Shown here in pieces: positions 17,180 to 25,756 of a stretch of DNA of 64,000 bases. A program made the translations under genes and the position numbers. Each line of letters opens with the position of its first letter. The stretch's first letter is position 1. This DNA is from Gracilimonas sp. (GTDB lineage Bacteria; Bacteroidota; Rhodothermia; Balneolales; Balneolaceae). The stretch covers positions 558,001 to 622,000 of the forward strand of contig NZ_JAVJQO010000004.1 in NCBI RefSeq assembly GCF_040218225.1. The letters are read 5' to 3'. Below the pieces are notes generated by a model that saw only the letters and a list, made by a program, of their open reading frames with translations, was not told where the DNA came from and made no database searches.

Positions 17180-17281
17180 TCTTCAAATTTGCTTCAGGAT
17201 TGATTCAAAATTAAGGCATGATTGAGCGGTAATTTTCATTACACAGACAGACTATTCAATCAGGGCATTAATCTAATAATC

Positions 17282-19705
17282 ATGAAAAAACTCATCGTTC
17301 TTACATTTATTTCTTTCATTCAATTTGGTTTTGCCGGGTTGTTACAAGCTCAGACCACAACTGTTTCCGGAACTGTTGTAGATGATGAATCCAGTCCTTT
17401 AATTAATGCAACTGTAGCCTTATATCGACCCGCGAGTGATTCAATTGTTGAAGGAACAGCGACTTCAACCGAAGGTAATTTTATCATTGAAGCAGAACCA
17501 GGGACGTATAATCTTGAGATTAGCTTCCTTTCTTTTCAGGAATACACCCGGGAAATAGAGCTTATTGAAGGAGAAAACCTTGACTTGGAAATCATACAAT
17601 TGATGCCTGCTCAGGAAAGTTTAGGTGATCTTGAAGTTCAGGGAGAGCGGTCATACATGGAAATGAATTTCGATAGCCGAAGCTTTAACGTGCAGGACGA
17701 TGTCACCAGCCTTGGTGGTTCGGCTTTGGATGTTCTCGACAATGTGCCTTCTATCACTACCGATTTTGAAGGAAATGTAAGCCTTCGTGGAAACCAGGGA
17801 GTTCAGATTCTAATCAACGGCCGTCCGTCAAATTTGGTGCGAAATGGAACGGATGCACTGAGCAGTATTCCGTCCAGCATGATTGAGGAAGTAAAAATTA
17901 TTACAAATCCATCAGCAAGATATTCCGCTGATGGAACGGGTGGTATCATAGACATAATTTTAATTGATGATGCAAACCTTGGCTTTAATGGAAGCGTAAG
18001 AGCTGAGGCCAGTTACCCGCAGGAATATGGGATAGGTACAAACCTGAATTACCAGAGAAACAAGGTCAACTGGTTTATGAATGCCCAGGTTGAATATGGC
18101 AGTGAGCCGGAATCCGGGAGTACATTCCAAAGCTTTAGCAGCGATACCACCTATGCATATCGTGAACTGGTGGATACAGATGAGACCGAAAGAGAGGCTA
18201 ACATAAACTTTGGCGCAGATATTTATTTACCTGCTGAGCAATTATTAACTCTGTCAACACGGATAAGCCTTGAAAATCAAACCGAAGACCGGGACCTGAA
18301 CTACATTGATTATGACCCAACCAATGATCAGGTCTATCAATCCATATCGGATAACTGGGGAGTTGTGCGGCAAACAACACGGGATGTAATTGAGGAACAA
18401 CGGGAGAGCGATTTTGATATCCGGGCTCAATATGAAAAAACATTCAGTGATGAGAATGACCATAAGCTGGTAGCCGATCTGGACTTTGAATTCGGAGAAG
18501 AAGGAGAAGAAGTAGACTTTGAACAATTTATACAGCAAGGGGCAGGCAACTCTGTTCAGCAGCGGACCAATGGAGATGAAACGTATCGTGAAGCCAGGCT
18601 TGATGTTGATTATGAACGCGGTCTGGGAGATGCAGGCAAACTTGAAGCCGGACTTCGTTTCAATTACGACTGGCAGGATAATGATTATATAGTGGAGGAA
18701 CTCCAAAATGGGGAGTGGGTCCGTTCTCAAGAAAACATCGGTGCTGCTGATAACTTCCGGTATTTGGAAAATGTGAATGCAGCCTATGCCATTTTTAACG
18801 GGGAGCTGGAGCCTTTTACCTATCAGGTGGGGTTAAGGGCTGAGAATACAAGAATTGAATCGGAACTGGATCAGTCAGGCAATAAAAGCTCACAGAATTA
18901 CACGAATTTGTTTCCGAGCGTGTTTCTCTCTTATACACTTAACGAACTAAACTCCTTTCAGGCAAGTTACAGCCGCAGGATTTCGCGCCCATGGTCTGGA
19001 CAATTGCTGCCGTTTACAGAAATCCAAAATGAACGGGAGCGCGAAATTGGTAATCCAGACCTGAAGCCAGAGTTTGGGAATTCATTTGAGCTGGGCTATC
19101 TGCGATACTGGGAAACAGGGTCGGTATTGACCAGTGTTTACTACCGGTACAGAACGCAGGTAATCGAAGATATTGAGACCACGGAAATTATTAATGGGCA
19201 ACCTGTTAATGTTGAACGGCCTTTTAATCTTGCTTCGGAAGATGCCTGGGGTGTTGAGTTTTCTGCAGATCAGGATCTGTTTGAAGGACTGCAGCTTTCC
19301 GGTAGCCTGAATATTTATCAATCGAGCAGGGAAGGAGAGTTTGAAGGAATTTTATACACCAGTGAGTCAGAGTCTTTTACCAGCCGGTTGAGAATCAGGT
19401 GGCAATTTCTGGATGGGTGGAACTTCCAAAGCTATTTATCCTATCGCGGGGCCGAGCAAACTACCCAGGGCCGAAGAGCTGGCCGATCTTTTGTGGGAAC
19501 AGGATTGTCAAAGGAGCTAATGGATGGCCGGGCAAACATCTCTCTGAATGTCAGGGATGTGTTCAACTCCCGGAATAGTGACCGTGAAATTATAGAACCC
19601 AATTTATACCGTAACAGTCAGTACAGCTGGTCGAGCCGACAATTCCGCGTGAATTTCCGATACAATTTCGGAGGGAATGATGATGATAGAAGAGGCAGAA
19701 GGTGA
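17282..19705 (+). CDS. TonB-dependent outer-membrane receptor (carboxypeptidase-like domain plus OMP_b-brl barrel)
   Basis: I start at the ATG at 17282 (MKKLIVLTFISF, signal peptide ending LLQAQ), not the upstream TTG in frame at 17222. Order: signal peptide, carboxypeptidase regulatory-like domain (about 25-110, VSGTVVDDESSPLINATV), plug (about 120-230, DVLDNVPSITTDFEGNVSLRG and INGRPSN), then a large beta-barrel ending with an aromatic C-terminal strand (RVNFRYNF) and a short basic tail. It would import a substrate across the outer membrane with TonB energy. No SusD partner is present. It follows the two-component system by about 100 bp. Confidence 0.93.
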   Translation: MKKLIVLTFISFIQFGFAGLLQAQTTTVSGTVVDDESSPLINATVALYRPASDSIVEGTATSTEGNFIIEAEPGTYNLEISFLSFQEYTREIELIEGENLDLEIIQLMPAQESLGDLEVQGERSYMEMNFDSRSFNVQDDVTSLGGSALDVLDNVPSITTDFEGNVSLRGNQGVQILINGRPSNLVRNGTDALSSIPSSMIEEVKIITNPSARYSADGTGGIIDIILIDDANLGFNGSVRAEASYPQEYGIGTNLNYQRNKVNWFMNAQVEYGSEPESGSTFQSFSSDTTYAYRELVDTDETEREANINFGADIYLPAEQLLTLSTRISLENQTEDRDLNYIDYDPTNDQVYQSISDNWGVVRQTTRDVIEEQRESDFDIRAQYEKTFSDENDHKLVADLDFEFGEEGEEVDFEQFIQQGAGNSVQQRTNGDETYREARLDVDYERGLGDAGKLEAGLRFNYDWQDNDYIVEELQNGEWVRSQENIGAADNFRYLENVNAAYAIFNGELEPFTYQVGLRAENTRIESELDQSGNKSSQNYTNLFPSVFLSYTLNELNSFQASYSRRISRPWSGQLLPFTEIQNEREREIGNPDLKPEFGNSFELGYLRYWETGSVLTSVYYRYRTQVIEDIETTEIINGQPVNVERPFNLASEDAWGVEFSADQDLFEGLQLSGSLNIYQSSREGEFEGILYTSESESFTSRLRIRWQFLDGWNFQSYLSYRGAEQTTQGRRAGRSFVGTGLSKELMDGRANISLNVRDVFNSRNSDREIIEPNLYRNSQYSWSSRQFRVNFRYNFGGNDDDRRGRR

Positions 19706-19741
19706 AGGCTTAATGAACGTGTTTAACCCTTTTCTGTAGCT

Positions 19742-19777
19742 AAAAGAAAAAGCCGAAAGCTTTGAGGCAATCGGCTT
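19742..19777 (-). terminator. Terminator next to a tRNA-Arg 3' remnant (probably the original tRNA terminator)
   Basis: AAGCCGA and TCGGCTT form a stem followed on the minus strand by a T-rich run. It directly abuts a 19-bp copy of the tRNA-Arg 3' end (19776-19794), in the order and orientation expected for the original end of the tRNA transcription unit. It can also end the convergent TonB receptor transcript. Confidence 0.7.
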
Positions 19778-19794
19778 AAAAGTACGCCCGGAAG
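19776..19794 (-). repeat. tRNA-Arg 3'-end fragment (outermost att remnant)
   Basis: These 19 bp are identical to 30790-30808, which cover the 3' acceptor strand and downstream Ts of tRNA-Arg. The match breaks after GGAAG. It is the shortest of three tRNA 3' copies and marks the distal boundary of the island. Confidence 0.75.
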
Positions 19795-19972
19795 AAAGTA
19801 AAAGTGTTCATTTTATTACACTTAAATGCGCTTTAATGATACCTTGAGGCCGGTTTGGTTTTCTGTTTAAGTGGGCAAAGGGTAGGTAAATGAAAGATTT
19901 GTTTGCCGGAAATTTGGAATAAATATCATCCCATCTTTCCAACAAACCAACTTAATCTACTTAATTTTCATG

Positions 19973-20869
19973 TTACTTTATAAACGAAGGCATTGGTATT
20001 GAGTAAATGATATTGTCTGATTTTGAACTACTATTTCTCAATTTACTCGGAACCTGTAACACCTTGTGTGTTTTAAACCTGTGAGCTGATTTAGGATCGT
20101 GTGAAGGTAGATATATGACTGGACCTTGTTCTGCCAATCTCAAAATCTTCTTTTGCGTATTAACCGCTTGTTTTGTGTCTGGACTTACGCCATCCGGTTG
20201 AAGTTTTAATAAAAGCTCCTCTGTATAACTGGTATCTCCAGCCAGGAATATTTTCTCATTTCCGGTATCGACAACCACTGAAACGTGACCAGGAGTATGC
20301 CCCGGGGTTGGAACAATCATAATGCTTCCATCTTTGGTTACAGGAAATGATCGTGTAAATGGACCAAATTCCTGATCTCGAAATTCGACCTCATTTGGCT
20401 GAAACCAGTTCTCCCAATGTTGAGGTAAGTATCCTCTCAATTTACCTAACGTACCTTTAGCATTCTGATATTCTGTTTTTGGCACCAGAATATTACTGTT
20501 TGAAAAATGATACAGCCCCCCTGCATGATCTGTGTGAAAATGGGTGAGTATTACTGTATCTACTTCTTTAGGATCTACATCAAAACGGGCTAATTGATGG
20601 TCAATCTCCTCTTCTCTCGTTACATCCATTTTAACCGCATATCGGTAATAGGGATGCCATTTGGGAAAATATCCGGCACGCGAGGTCTTAGATGTTTCTC
20701 CGGTATCGATCACAAATGTTCCTTCAGGATGTTTGATCAACCAGGCATAAATTGGTAACCAAATAGTCCATTCATCGGAAGCGATTACACGAAGCATTCC
20801 TCCCTTTTCACGTGATTTCTGAGCTCTTTTTACCTTAACAGATCCTGTTTGTAGTGGATAAATTTCCAT
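19973..20869 (-). CDS. MBL-fold metallohydrolase, N-acyl-homoserine-lactonase-like
   Basis: The 298-aa protein has the metallo-beta-lactamase metal motifs THFHTDHAGG (HxHxDH), TPGHTPGH, AGDTSY and LPSHDP. The overall shape, with WLIKHPEGTFVIDTGE at the N-terminus, resembles quorum-quenching lactonases of the AiiA/AttM type, but the substrate is not provable here. It follows an AraC regulator gene by 46 bp on the same strand and is likely controlled by it. Both lie between two tRNA-Arg 3' remnants, so they are probably island cargo. Confidence 0.85.
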   Translation of the reverse strand: MEIYPLQTGSVKVKRAQKSREKGGMLRVIASDEWTIWLPIYAWLIKHPEGTFVIDTGETSKTSRAGYFPKWHPYYRYAVKMDVTREEEIDHQLARFDVDPKEVDTVILTHFHTDHAGGLYHFSNSNILVPKTEYQNAKGTLGKLRGYLPQHWENWFQPNEVEFRDQEFGPFTRSFPVTKDGSIMIVPTPGHTPGHVSVVVDTGNEKIFLAGDTSYTEELLLKLQPDGVSPDTKQAVNTQKKILRLAEQGPVIYLPSHDPKSAHRFKTHKVLQVPSKLRNSSSKSDNIIYSIPMPSFIK

Positions 20870-20915
20870 AATTACTCCTATAACTAGTTAAGTGTTCAGT
20901 TATAGGATATACAGG

Positions 20916-21713
20916 TCAGCAGCCAATCACTTGTATGAACCTGCTGTTCTTAAATATTTTTGAAGGAGTAATGCCATAATTTGATTTAAATGCCCTGTTC
21001 ATATGTGGGGAATCCGTGAAACCCGCGGAGTATGCAGCCTCGGTAATTGATTCCCCATTAGCGAGCTTGAGAAGTGCGTGCCGCAGTCGCTGCCATAAAA
21101 TATATTTCCGAATCGGAATACCTATCTGCTCAGAGAATAAATGCATCAATCTACTTGGACTTATATAAACAGTTTCAGCTAATTGTTCTACCGTAATAGT
21201 TTGATCGCTTAAATGCTCTTTAATCCAGTTAATACTTTCAGTGATCCGGTCGTCTAATTTATCCATTGAATCTGCTGCAGGCCAGCCTGTAATTAGTTCC
21301 CGAATTTGATGGGCTGTATCACAATTCAATGTTTGCTCTGTAAATGGTTTCAAATTAGATTCAAGATCTCCTAAAGAGGTCTTTATGACCTGTGAATCAG
21401 GCATTGACCTTTTGATTGAAAATTCCGGATCCAGCCATACCATAAGCACCTTCTCTGAACCGTCTAACTCAACCTGATGAGGTATGTCACCAGGTACAAT
21501 AAAGGAATTTACATGTTTTGAGTTAAACCATTCTTTGGAACTGAGTTTAAAAGAATCAGATTTACTCAGGCCATATTGAACATAGTGATGAGCATGCATT
21601 TCAGATCTGCCATGTCGCCCCTGAAAGATCAGACAATCATCTAATATACAGTAGATATTTTGTGTTGTTTTTCCGAAAACGTCTTCGGGTTTTATTTTAC
21701 TATTAATAATCAC
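20916..21713 (-). CDS. AraC family transcriptional regulator
   Basis: The 265-aa protein has an N-terminal cupin-like sensing region (HAHHYVQYGLS around 40-50, FIVPGDIPHQVELDG) and a C-terminal pair of helix-turn-helix motifs (TVEQLAETVYISPSRLMHLFSEQIGIP, then SITEAAYSAGFTDSPHMNRAFKSNYGITP), the classical AraC/XylS DNA-binding domain. It lies upstream of the MBL hydrolase gene. Two copies of AGCTCACTG (21768, 21802) upstream of its start are candidate operator half-sites. Confidence 0.93.
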   Translation of the reverse strand: MIINSKIKPEDVFGKTTQNIYCILDDCLIFQGRHGRSEMHAHHYVQYGLSKSDSFKLSSKEWFNSKHVNSFIVPGDIPHQVELDGSEKVLMVWLDPEFSIKRSMPDSQVIKTSLGDLESNLKPFTEQTLNCDTAHQIRELITGWPAADSMDKLDDRITESINWIKEHLSDQTITVEQLAETVYISPSRLMHLFSEQIGIPIRKYILWQRLRHALLKLANGESITEAAYSAGFTDSPHMNRAFKSNYGITPSKIFKNSRFIQVIGC

Positions 21714-21969
21714 TCAATGATCAACTACTGAGAATATATATAAAATCCCTAATTAAGTAGGATGAAGAGCTCACTGAATACGAGAATTTTTAAGAGCCCT
21801 CAGCTCACTGTATCAAAAAATACCTACTTATTCTTGAGACGCTTAAATTCAAGAGTTGGAGTCCAAATCTCTTGTATAGTTCCATTTTAATTGATATTCG
21901 TTGGTAAAAAAATCTAAGTAGCAATAAAGTGCATTTAAGTGAAAATGTTTGCCATATGTTGGCCAAGCT
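21714..21969. other. Non-coding upstream region of araC-like gene inside the outer island
   Basis: No gene is visible. It holds two direct repeats AGCTCACTG at 21768-21776 and 21802-21810, spaced 34 bp, which may be binding sites of the adjacent AraC protein. The rest is AT-rich sequence up to the terminator at 21971. Confidence 0.35.
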
Positions 21970-21970
21970 A

Positions 21971-22018
21971 AAAATAAAACAGGCCGTTAAGTATTGTAAA
22001 TTAGCAACTTAACGGCCT
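21971..22018 (-). terminator. Terminator attached to the middle tRNA-Arg 3' copy
   Basis: AGGCCGTTAAGT and its complement form a 12-bp stem followed by a T-rich run on the minus strand. It sits 5 bp from the tRNA 3' copy at 22024. Its sequence differs from the terminators beside the other two copies. Confidence 0.85.
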
Positions 22019-22023
22019 ATAAT

Positions 22024-22046
22024 AAGTACGCCCGGAAGGATTCGAA
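22024..22046 (-). repeat. Left attachment site (tRNA-Arg 3' end copy)
   Basis: These 23 bp are identical to 30794-30816, which include the last 20 nt of tRNA-Arg up to the T-loop. It is the direct repeat expected at the far end of an element that integrated into the tRNA 3' end. Confidence 0.9.
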
Positions 22047-22153
22047 AATTAATCATGACTAAACGTCGCTTATCTATTAATGACGTTTAAAAGGTTGATA
22101 AGGCTATTTTAGCCTTTAATGAACAAAGTTTGTTTTGCTTATTTCAGTAATTT

Positions 22154-22173
22154 GTTATACCTATGTTATACCT
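22154..22173 (+). promoter_or_regulatory. Tandem GTTATACCT pair near left att (candidate integrase arm sites)
   Basis: GTTATACCT occurs at 22154 and 22165, 11 bp apart. A similar pair with the same 11-bp spacing lies near the right att (30730 and 30741). The position about 110 bp inside the left end suits arm-type integrase or excisionase sites. Confidence 0.45.
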
Positions 22174-22191
22174 AATAATCAAAGACATATT

Positions 22192-22662
22192 ATGACAATT
22201 GAAAGTTTTTTGGCGACAATTCTAGTAGCTCTAATTCCCAGCACTTTTTCTGTATATATAAATTGGAAAAAGACAGAGAATGAAGTCAAAAATATTAAAC
22301 GAGAATACGAAAAAAGCTATCTACTAAAATTGGTTGAATCACGATTCGAGGTGTATCCTAGAGCTCTTAAGGGTTTGTCAAAATTATTAAACTATGAAAG
22401 TTACATAGATGATGGCCATAACTTAATGGTTGGTGACCTTGAGTCGGATGCTGACATAGTTAATCTATGGTATATGACAGTTGGCTCAACATATATGAGC
22501 GATGAAAGTATCTCAGCTTATCAGCAATTCTCATTTGAGATCGACCTATTACGAGCAGGAGGAGAAGGTTTATTAACACCTAAGGATGCTAAATTAGTAA
22601 CAACTACAGCTAAGAAGTTATTTGATCATCTAAGAAATGATTTAAAACCAAATAAGATTTAA
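22192..22662 (+). CDS. Hypothetical membrane-anchored protein, first gene of the element
   Basis: I start at the ATG at 22192 (MTIESFLATILVALIP); the frame is open further upstream, but that part covers the GTTATACCT repeats. The product is 156 aa with one N-terminal transmembrane helix, a short basic linker (NWKKTENEVKNIKREYEK), and a mostly helical cytoplasmic domain. It ends 11 bp before the integrase gene. The function is unknown. Confidence 0.6.
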   Translation: MTIESFLATILVALIPSTFSVYINWKKTENEVKNIKREYEKSYLLKLVESRFEVYPRALKGLSKLLNYESYIDDGHNLMVGDLESDADIVNLWYMTVGSTYMSDESISAYQQFSFEIDLLRAGGEGLLTPKDAKLVTTTAKKLFDHLRNDLKPNKI

Positions 22663-22673
22663 TAGCCTCTAAG

Positions 22674-23900
22674 ATGAACGCAACAATAAACTTCGAACTA
22701 CGAGATCAGAAAGCAGATGCCAACGGTGAAGCCCCTCTTTACCTGCGAATAACCTATGACCGGAAACCGGCTTGGATGAGTTTAGGGATTAGCCTCAAAC
22801 CGAAAGACTGGAACCGAAATAAACAAAAGGTAAGTCGTTCTCATCGAAGGTGGGATGTACTCAATGAAGAACTGTTAAGAATCAGCGGTCAGGCTCATGA
22901 TGCTATTCTGGAACTCAAAGAACAAGACCGTCTCAATGCAAAACGAGTTATTCAGCTTCTGAAAGGGCAAGACCGAAAAGATTTCTATACCTATGCCGAT
23001 AAATACATTAAAGACTTATTCGCTATGGGTTCGGTACGAAGGGCAAAGAATGCGAAAGTCATCCTGAATCAGATAAAAGCATTTAAGAAAGACGAATCTT
23101 TTCCGATTCAGGAAATCGACCACCAGTTTATCGATGACTTCTCGACCTACCTGAAAACTGAGCAGTCGAATGCTTCCAATACCATTCGGAAGAAGTTCCA
23201 ACGGTTATCACATATGCTGAAACGGGCGAAACGGGATGGGATTCTCACGGTGAATCCATTTGATGAATACAAACTCCCTGCCTATCAGAAACCGAAAAAG
23301 GAAGCGCTAAGTATCGGGCAAATCCGAAAGATAGAGAAACTTGATCTGCCGAAAGGTTCTTCGATTTGGCATACGAGAAACTACTTCCTGTTTTCGTTCT
23401 ATAATGCCGGAATCCGTTTCGGGGATTTATGCCTTCTTAAACGGAAAAATATCGTAGATGGCCGTTTAAAATACGTGATGAGTAAAACCACCTCAAATGC
23501 CGAACCGAAATACAAGAATATCAAGCTTCGGGATGATTCCTATGAAATACTGGAACGGTATAATTACGGTCAGATGGAAGATGAGTCGTATTTATTCCCG
23601 ATACTCGATACGGGGAAAAACGTGAATGACCCGTTAATCTTTGATCGGGAAAAGCAGAGTAAAAATGCGATAGCAAATAAGGATTTAAAAAAGATCGCCA
23701 AGAAAGCAGAGATTGATTTAACGCTCAGCACGCATATTGCACGGCATTCCTTTGCTAACTATGCCTTAAAAAGTGGAATGGGTGTGTATGCGATTTCCAA
23801 AGCATTGGCTCATTACGATTTGGCCACGACTGAATCGTATTTAAAGTCGTTTGATGAAGAGCTACTGGATTCGGAAATGGATGCTTTATTTAATGAATAG
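22674..23900 (+). CDS. int: Tyrosine site-specific recombinase (integrase)
   Basis: The 408-aa protein has an Arm-like DNA-binding region (about 1-90, FELRDQKADANGEAPLYLRITYD), a SAM-like core-binding domain (about 100-200), and the catalytic domain with Arg248 (GIRFGDL), His354-x-x-Arg357 (HIARHSF), a His in LAHYDL, and the nucleophile Tyr389 (TTESYLKSF). This is the Bacteroidota-type integrase architecture. It should drive integration at the tRNA-Arg sites flanking the element. The downstream small gene starts 2 bp after its stop. Confidence 0.95.
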   Translation: MNATINFELRDQKADANGEAPLYLRITYDRKPAWMSLGISLKPKDWNRNKQKVSRSHRRWDVLNEELLRISGQAHDAILELKEQDRLNAKRVIQLLKGQDRKDFYTYADKYIKDLFAMGSVRRAKNAKVILNQIKAFKKDESFPIQEIDHQFIDDFSTYLKTEQSNASNTIRKKFQRLSHMLKRAKRDGILTVNPFDEYKLPAYQKPKKEALSIGQIRKIEKLDLPKGSSIWHTRNYFLFSFYNAGIRFGDLCLLKRKNIVDGRLKYVMSKTTSNAEPKYKNIKLRDDSYEILERYNYGQMEDESYLFPILDTGKNVNDPLIFDREKQSKNAIANKDLKKIAKKAEIDLTLSTHIARHSFANYALKSGMGVYAISKALAHYDLATTESYLKSFDEELLDSEMDALFNE

Positions 23901-23902
23901 TT

Positions 23903-24172
23903 ATGTCTGAATTAATCTTATCACTTGTAAAGCACGTATTATCATCGATCTTTATGGGGTTCATCCTTTGGTATCACTTAGAACGAGGCGTAGTATTTAT
24001 GCCTTTCGTAGGATGGGTAACAAAAGATGAAAAGCCGGTCTATTTTCAATTAACCATTAATTTTGGTTATGCTGTACTATTTGTACTACTAGTTAGCAGT
24101 GTATTAACAGTAACTCATTTCATGGACATCACGGAAGTAGGTGGGTTTTTTGATACCGGTTTTAATGAATAA
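23903..24172 (+). CDS. Small two-helix membrane protein A (89 aa)
   Basis: Two hydrophobic segments (about 5-23 and 52-68) flank a short hydrophilic loop with WVTKDEKPVYF. It shares its layout and several positions with the next ORF, so the two look like ancient paralogues. It begins 2 bp after the integrase stop and ends in FNE, as does the integrase, because a TAATGAAT word overlaps both stop regions. No known family is recognised; a holin-like, inhibitor or membrane-anchor role is possible but unproven. Confidence 0.6.
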   Translation: MSELILSLVKHVLSSIFMGFILWYHLERGVVFMPFVGWVTKDEKPVYFQLTINFGYAVLFVLLVSSVLTVTHFMDITEVGGFFDTGFNE

Positions 24173-24175
24173 TTT

Positions 24176-24430
24176 ATGCCAGAATCAATTCTTAACGTAT
24201 TACTAATCGGACTGTTCATAGTTGTTTTGGCGGTATTTATTACCTACCAATTACGAAATGAAGTGGTGATCACTCTTAATGGGAAATTTAAGAAGAAAGA
24301 TTCACCGGCTTTATTCTATTGGGTGATTGTTGTGAATGTGGCTTTACTTTTAATCTTAATATTACTGCTCACAGATCATATTGGAATAACAGCTATTGAA
24401 CCCTATATACAGAGCCTCTTTAATGATTAA
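24176..24430 (+). CDS. Small two-helix membrane protein B (84 aa)
   Basis: This is a second protein with two transmembrane helices (about 6-26 and 47-66), starting 3 bp after its paralogue. The loop NGKFKKKDSPALFYWVI corresponds to WVTKDEKPVYFQLTI in the first, and both end LF/GF-N-(D/E). The function is unknown. The tight spacing int-A-B implies one transcript. Confidence 0.6.
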   Translation: MPESILNVLLIGLFIVVLAVFITYQLRNEVVITLNGKFKKKDSPALFYWVIVVNVALLLILILLLTDHIGITAIEPYIQSLFND

Positions 24431-24504
24431 CATATAGTTGAATCATTAGCTACCCGTAAATATAAGCCAGTTACCGAATCTTAAAGGAAAAAGCTTAAAA
24501 TGGT

Positions 24505-24713
24505 TAATGAATTAATTCATTAGAAACCGATGCTAAATGAATTAAGCGCAAATTCATTTCTTTAAGCATTATTCATTAAAATTGATCGGGGAATTCATTA
24601 ATTCGATGATAACTCATTAACGGGATTCAGAAAGTTAAGTCAGAATTGGTTTCTTAAAGGAATTAATGAATAAAATAGAAAATGAAATTCACCAGAAGTA
24701 AGCTGTAATGAAT
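24505..24713. repeat. Iteron-like array of TAATGAAT/ATTCATTA words
   Basis: This non-coding stretch (24431-24707) is dense in one 8-bp word in both orientations. It includes an 18-bp perfect palindrome TAATGAATTAATTCATTA at 24505-24522 and exact copies at 24571, 24593, 24664 and 24706, plus one-mismatch variants at 24535, 24552 and 24613. The last copy contains the ATG of the next gene. Further exact copies lie at 23891, 24163, 24875, 24922 and 25122. This may be a replication origin or an autoregulatory operator. Confidence 0.6.
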
Positions 24714-25646
24714 AAAAAAGATAATGAAGGGTTTAAAGCTAATATTCCTTTCTACCCTAAAGTGAGCAAGAAAGCATTTTCCATTAATCCAGATGGTTAT
24801 TCATCAAAAGGGGATGAATTAATCTTTGGAATGTATTCGGACTCGGTAAAAAAGAACGGGTTCACAGCCACGTTTAATGAATTAAAAAAATTCATCAAAG
24901 AAACTGCCAAGGAACGGGAAGATTCATTAGAGAAGATCATCCACCATGAAAAGTGGTTTAAGAATGGGATTGAGTTTATAAAAGAATTCCAGCCATATCG
25001 GGAAAAAGATGATAAGGATGAGCAAAAAGTTAATGAACTCAATAAATCCTATCCCCGAATAAACTTCGAAGACTTTTTAGAACAGTATGAGAGTTGGTCT
25101 TCTTTTCAGTTGGCAAGCCTAATTCATTACGTCGATGAAAATATGGACTACTTTAAACAGGTAACGTTCGCAAAGTTAGAGAGAGACGGTAAGGATTTAA
25201 GAGAGGCCATCATTCATTTTGATAAGATCAATTATTTGAATGAACGTACAAAAGACCTAACAGAGCTGATACTTCAAGAGGGGTTAGATAAAAAGATTGA
25301 AGAAGATCGGTTTGTTCAAAAAGAAGTTCAGATAAAACAAGAAGAGCAGGAAAGAAAAGAACAGCAGGAGCAAGTTGATAAAGGGGGAAGACCTGAAAAA
25401 GTAAGCGATGAATACATAGAGTCATTTATTGTTGATTGGGTGCAGAAAGCCAAAGAAGGCCACGATGATTACAAGCGGTTAATATGGAACTCACCTAAAA
25501 AGAAAGGAAAAATTAAATACGCTCGAATTGTCCAGCTACTTATCAATTCATCAGAAGTTGAAAAAATTAATAAGGACACCTACAAAGATGATACGGTGTT
25601 GGCTCGAAAGGTAAGTTCATTACTTGAAAAAAATGATTTAACCTAA
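24708..25646 (+). CDS. Hypothetical charged protein behind the iteron-like array
   Basis: The 312-aa protein is very rich in Lys and Glu. It has a coiled-coil stretch at about 185-225 (VQKEVQIKQEEQERKEQQEQ is part of it), followed by GGRPEKVSDEYIESFIVDWV and a C-terminal helical region (about 225-312) that could be DNA-binding. I do not recognise a family. Its start codon lies inside one copy of the TAATGAAT word, so it may bind these repeats and control its own expression or replication, by analogy with iteron-binding proteins. Confidence 0.65.
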   Translation: MNKKDNEGFKANIPFYPKVSKKAFSINPDGYSSKGDELIFGMYSDSVKKNGFTATFNELKKFIKETAKEREDSLEKIIHHEKWFKNGIEFIKEFQPYREKDDKDEQKVNELNKSYPRINFEDFLEQYESWSSFQLASLIHYVDENMDYFKQVTFAKLERDGKDLREAIIHFDKINYLNERTKDLTELILQEGLDKKIEEDRFVQKEVQIKQEEQERKEQQEQVDKGGRPEKVSDEYIESFIVDWVQKAKEGHDDYKRLIWNSPKKKGKIKYARIVQLLINSSEVEKINKDTYKDDTVLARKVSSLLEKNDLT

Positions 25647-25666
25647 GTAGAATCTGATTTAAGTAA

Positions 25667-25683
25667 GTTAAGTCATGTTAAGT
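25667..25683 (+). promoter_or_regulatory. GTTAAGT direct repeats before the excisionase gene
   Basis: GTTAAGT occurs at 25667 and 25677, exactly 10 bp apart, in the 110-bp gap before the excisionase-like gene. It is a candidate operator for xis-rep. Confidence 0.35.
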
Positions 25684-25722
25684 TACTGTGTTTCTTACGT
25701 TTGTTGATTAATGGTGTTAGCT

Positions 25723-25751
25723 TCTCCTTCGAACTTAAAATTAGAAGGAGA
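25723..25751 (+). promoter_or_regulatory. Hairpin that would sequester the excisionase Shine-Dalgarno site
   Basis: TCTCCTTC at 25723-25730 is the perfect complement of GAAGGAGA at 25744-25751, which is the Shine-Dalgarno site 5 bp before the ATG at 25757. The loop is 13 nt. Formation of this 8-bp stem in the mRNA would block ribosome binding. Confidence 0.55.
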
Positions 25752-25756
25752 CCATT

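Noticed and set aside
17222-17281. Longer TTG start for the TonB-dependent receptor
   Set aside because: The signal peptide begins at the ATG at 17282; the extra 20 residues would precede it and spoil export.
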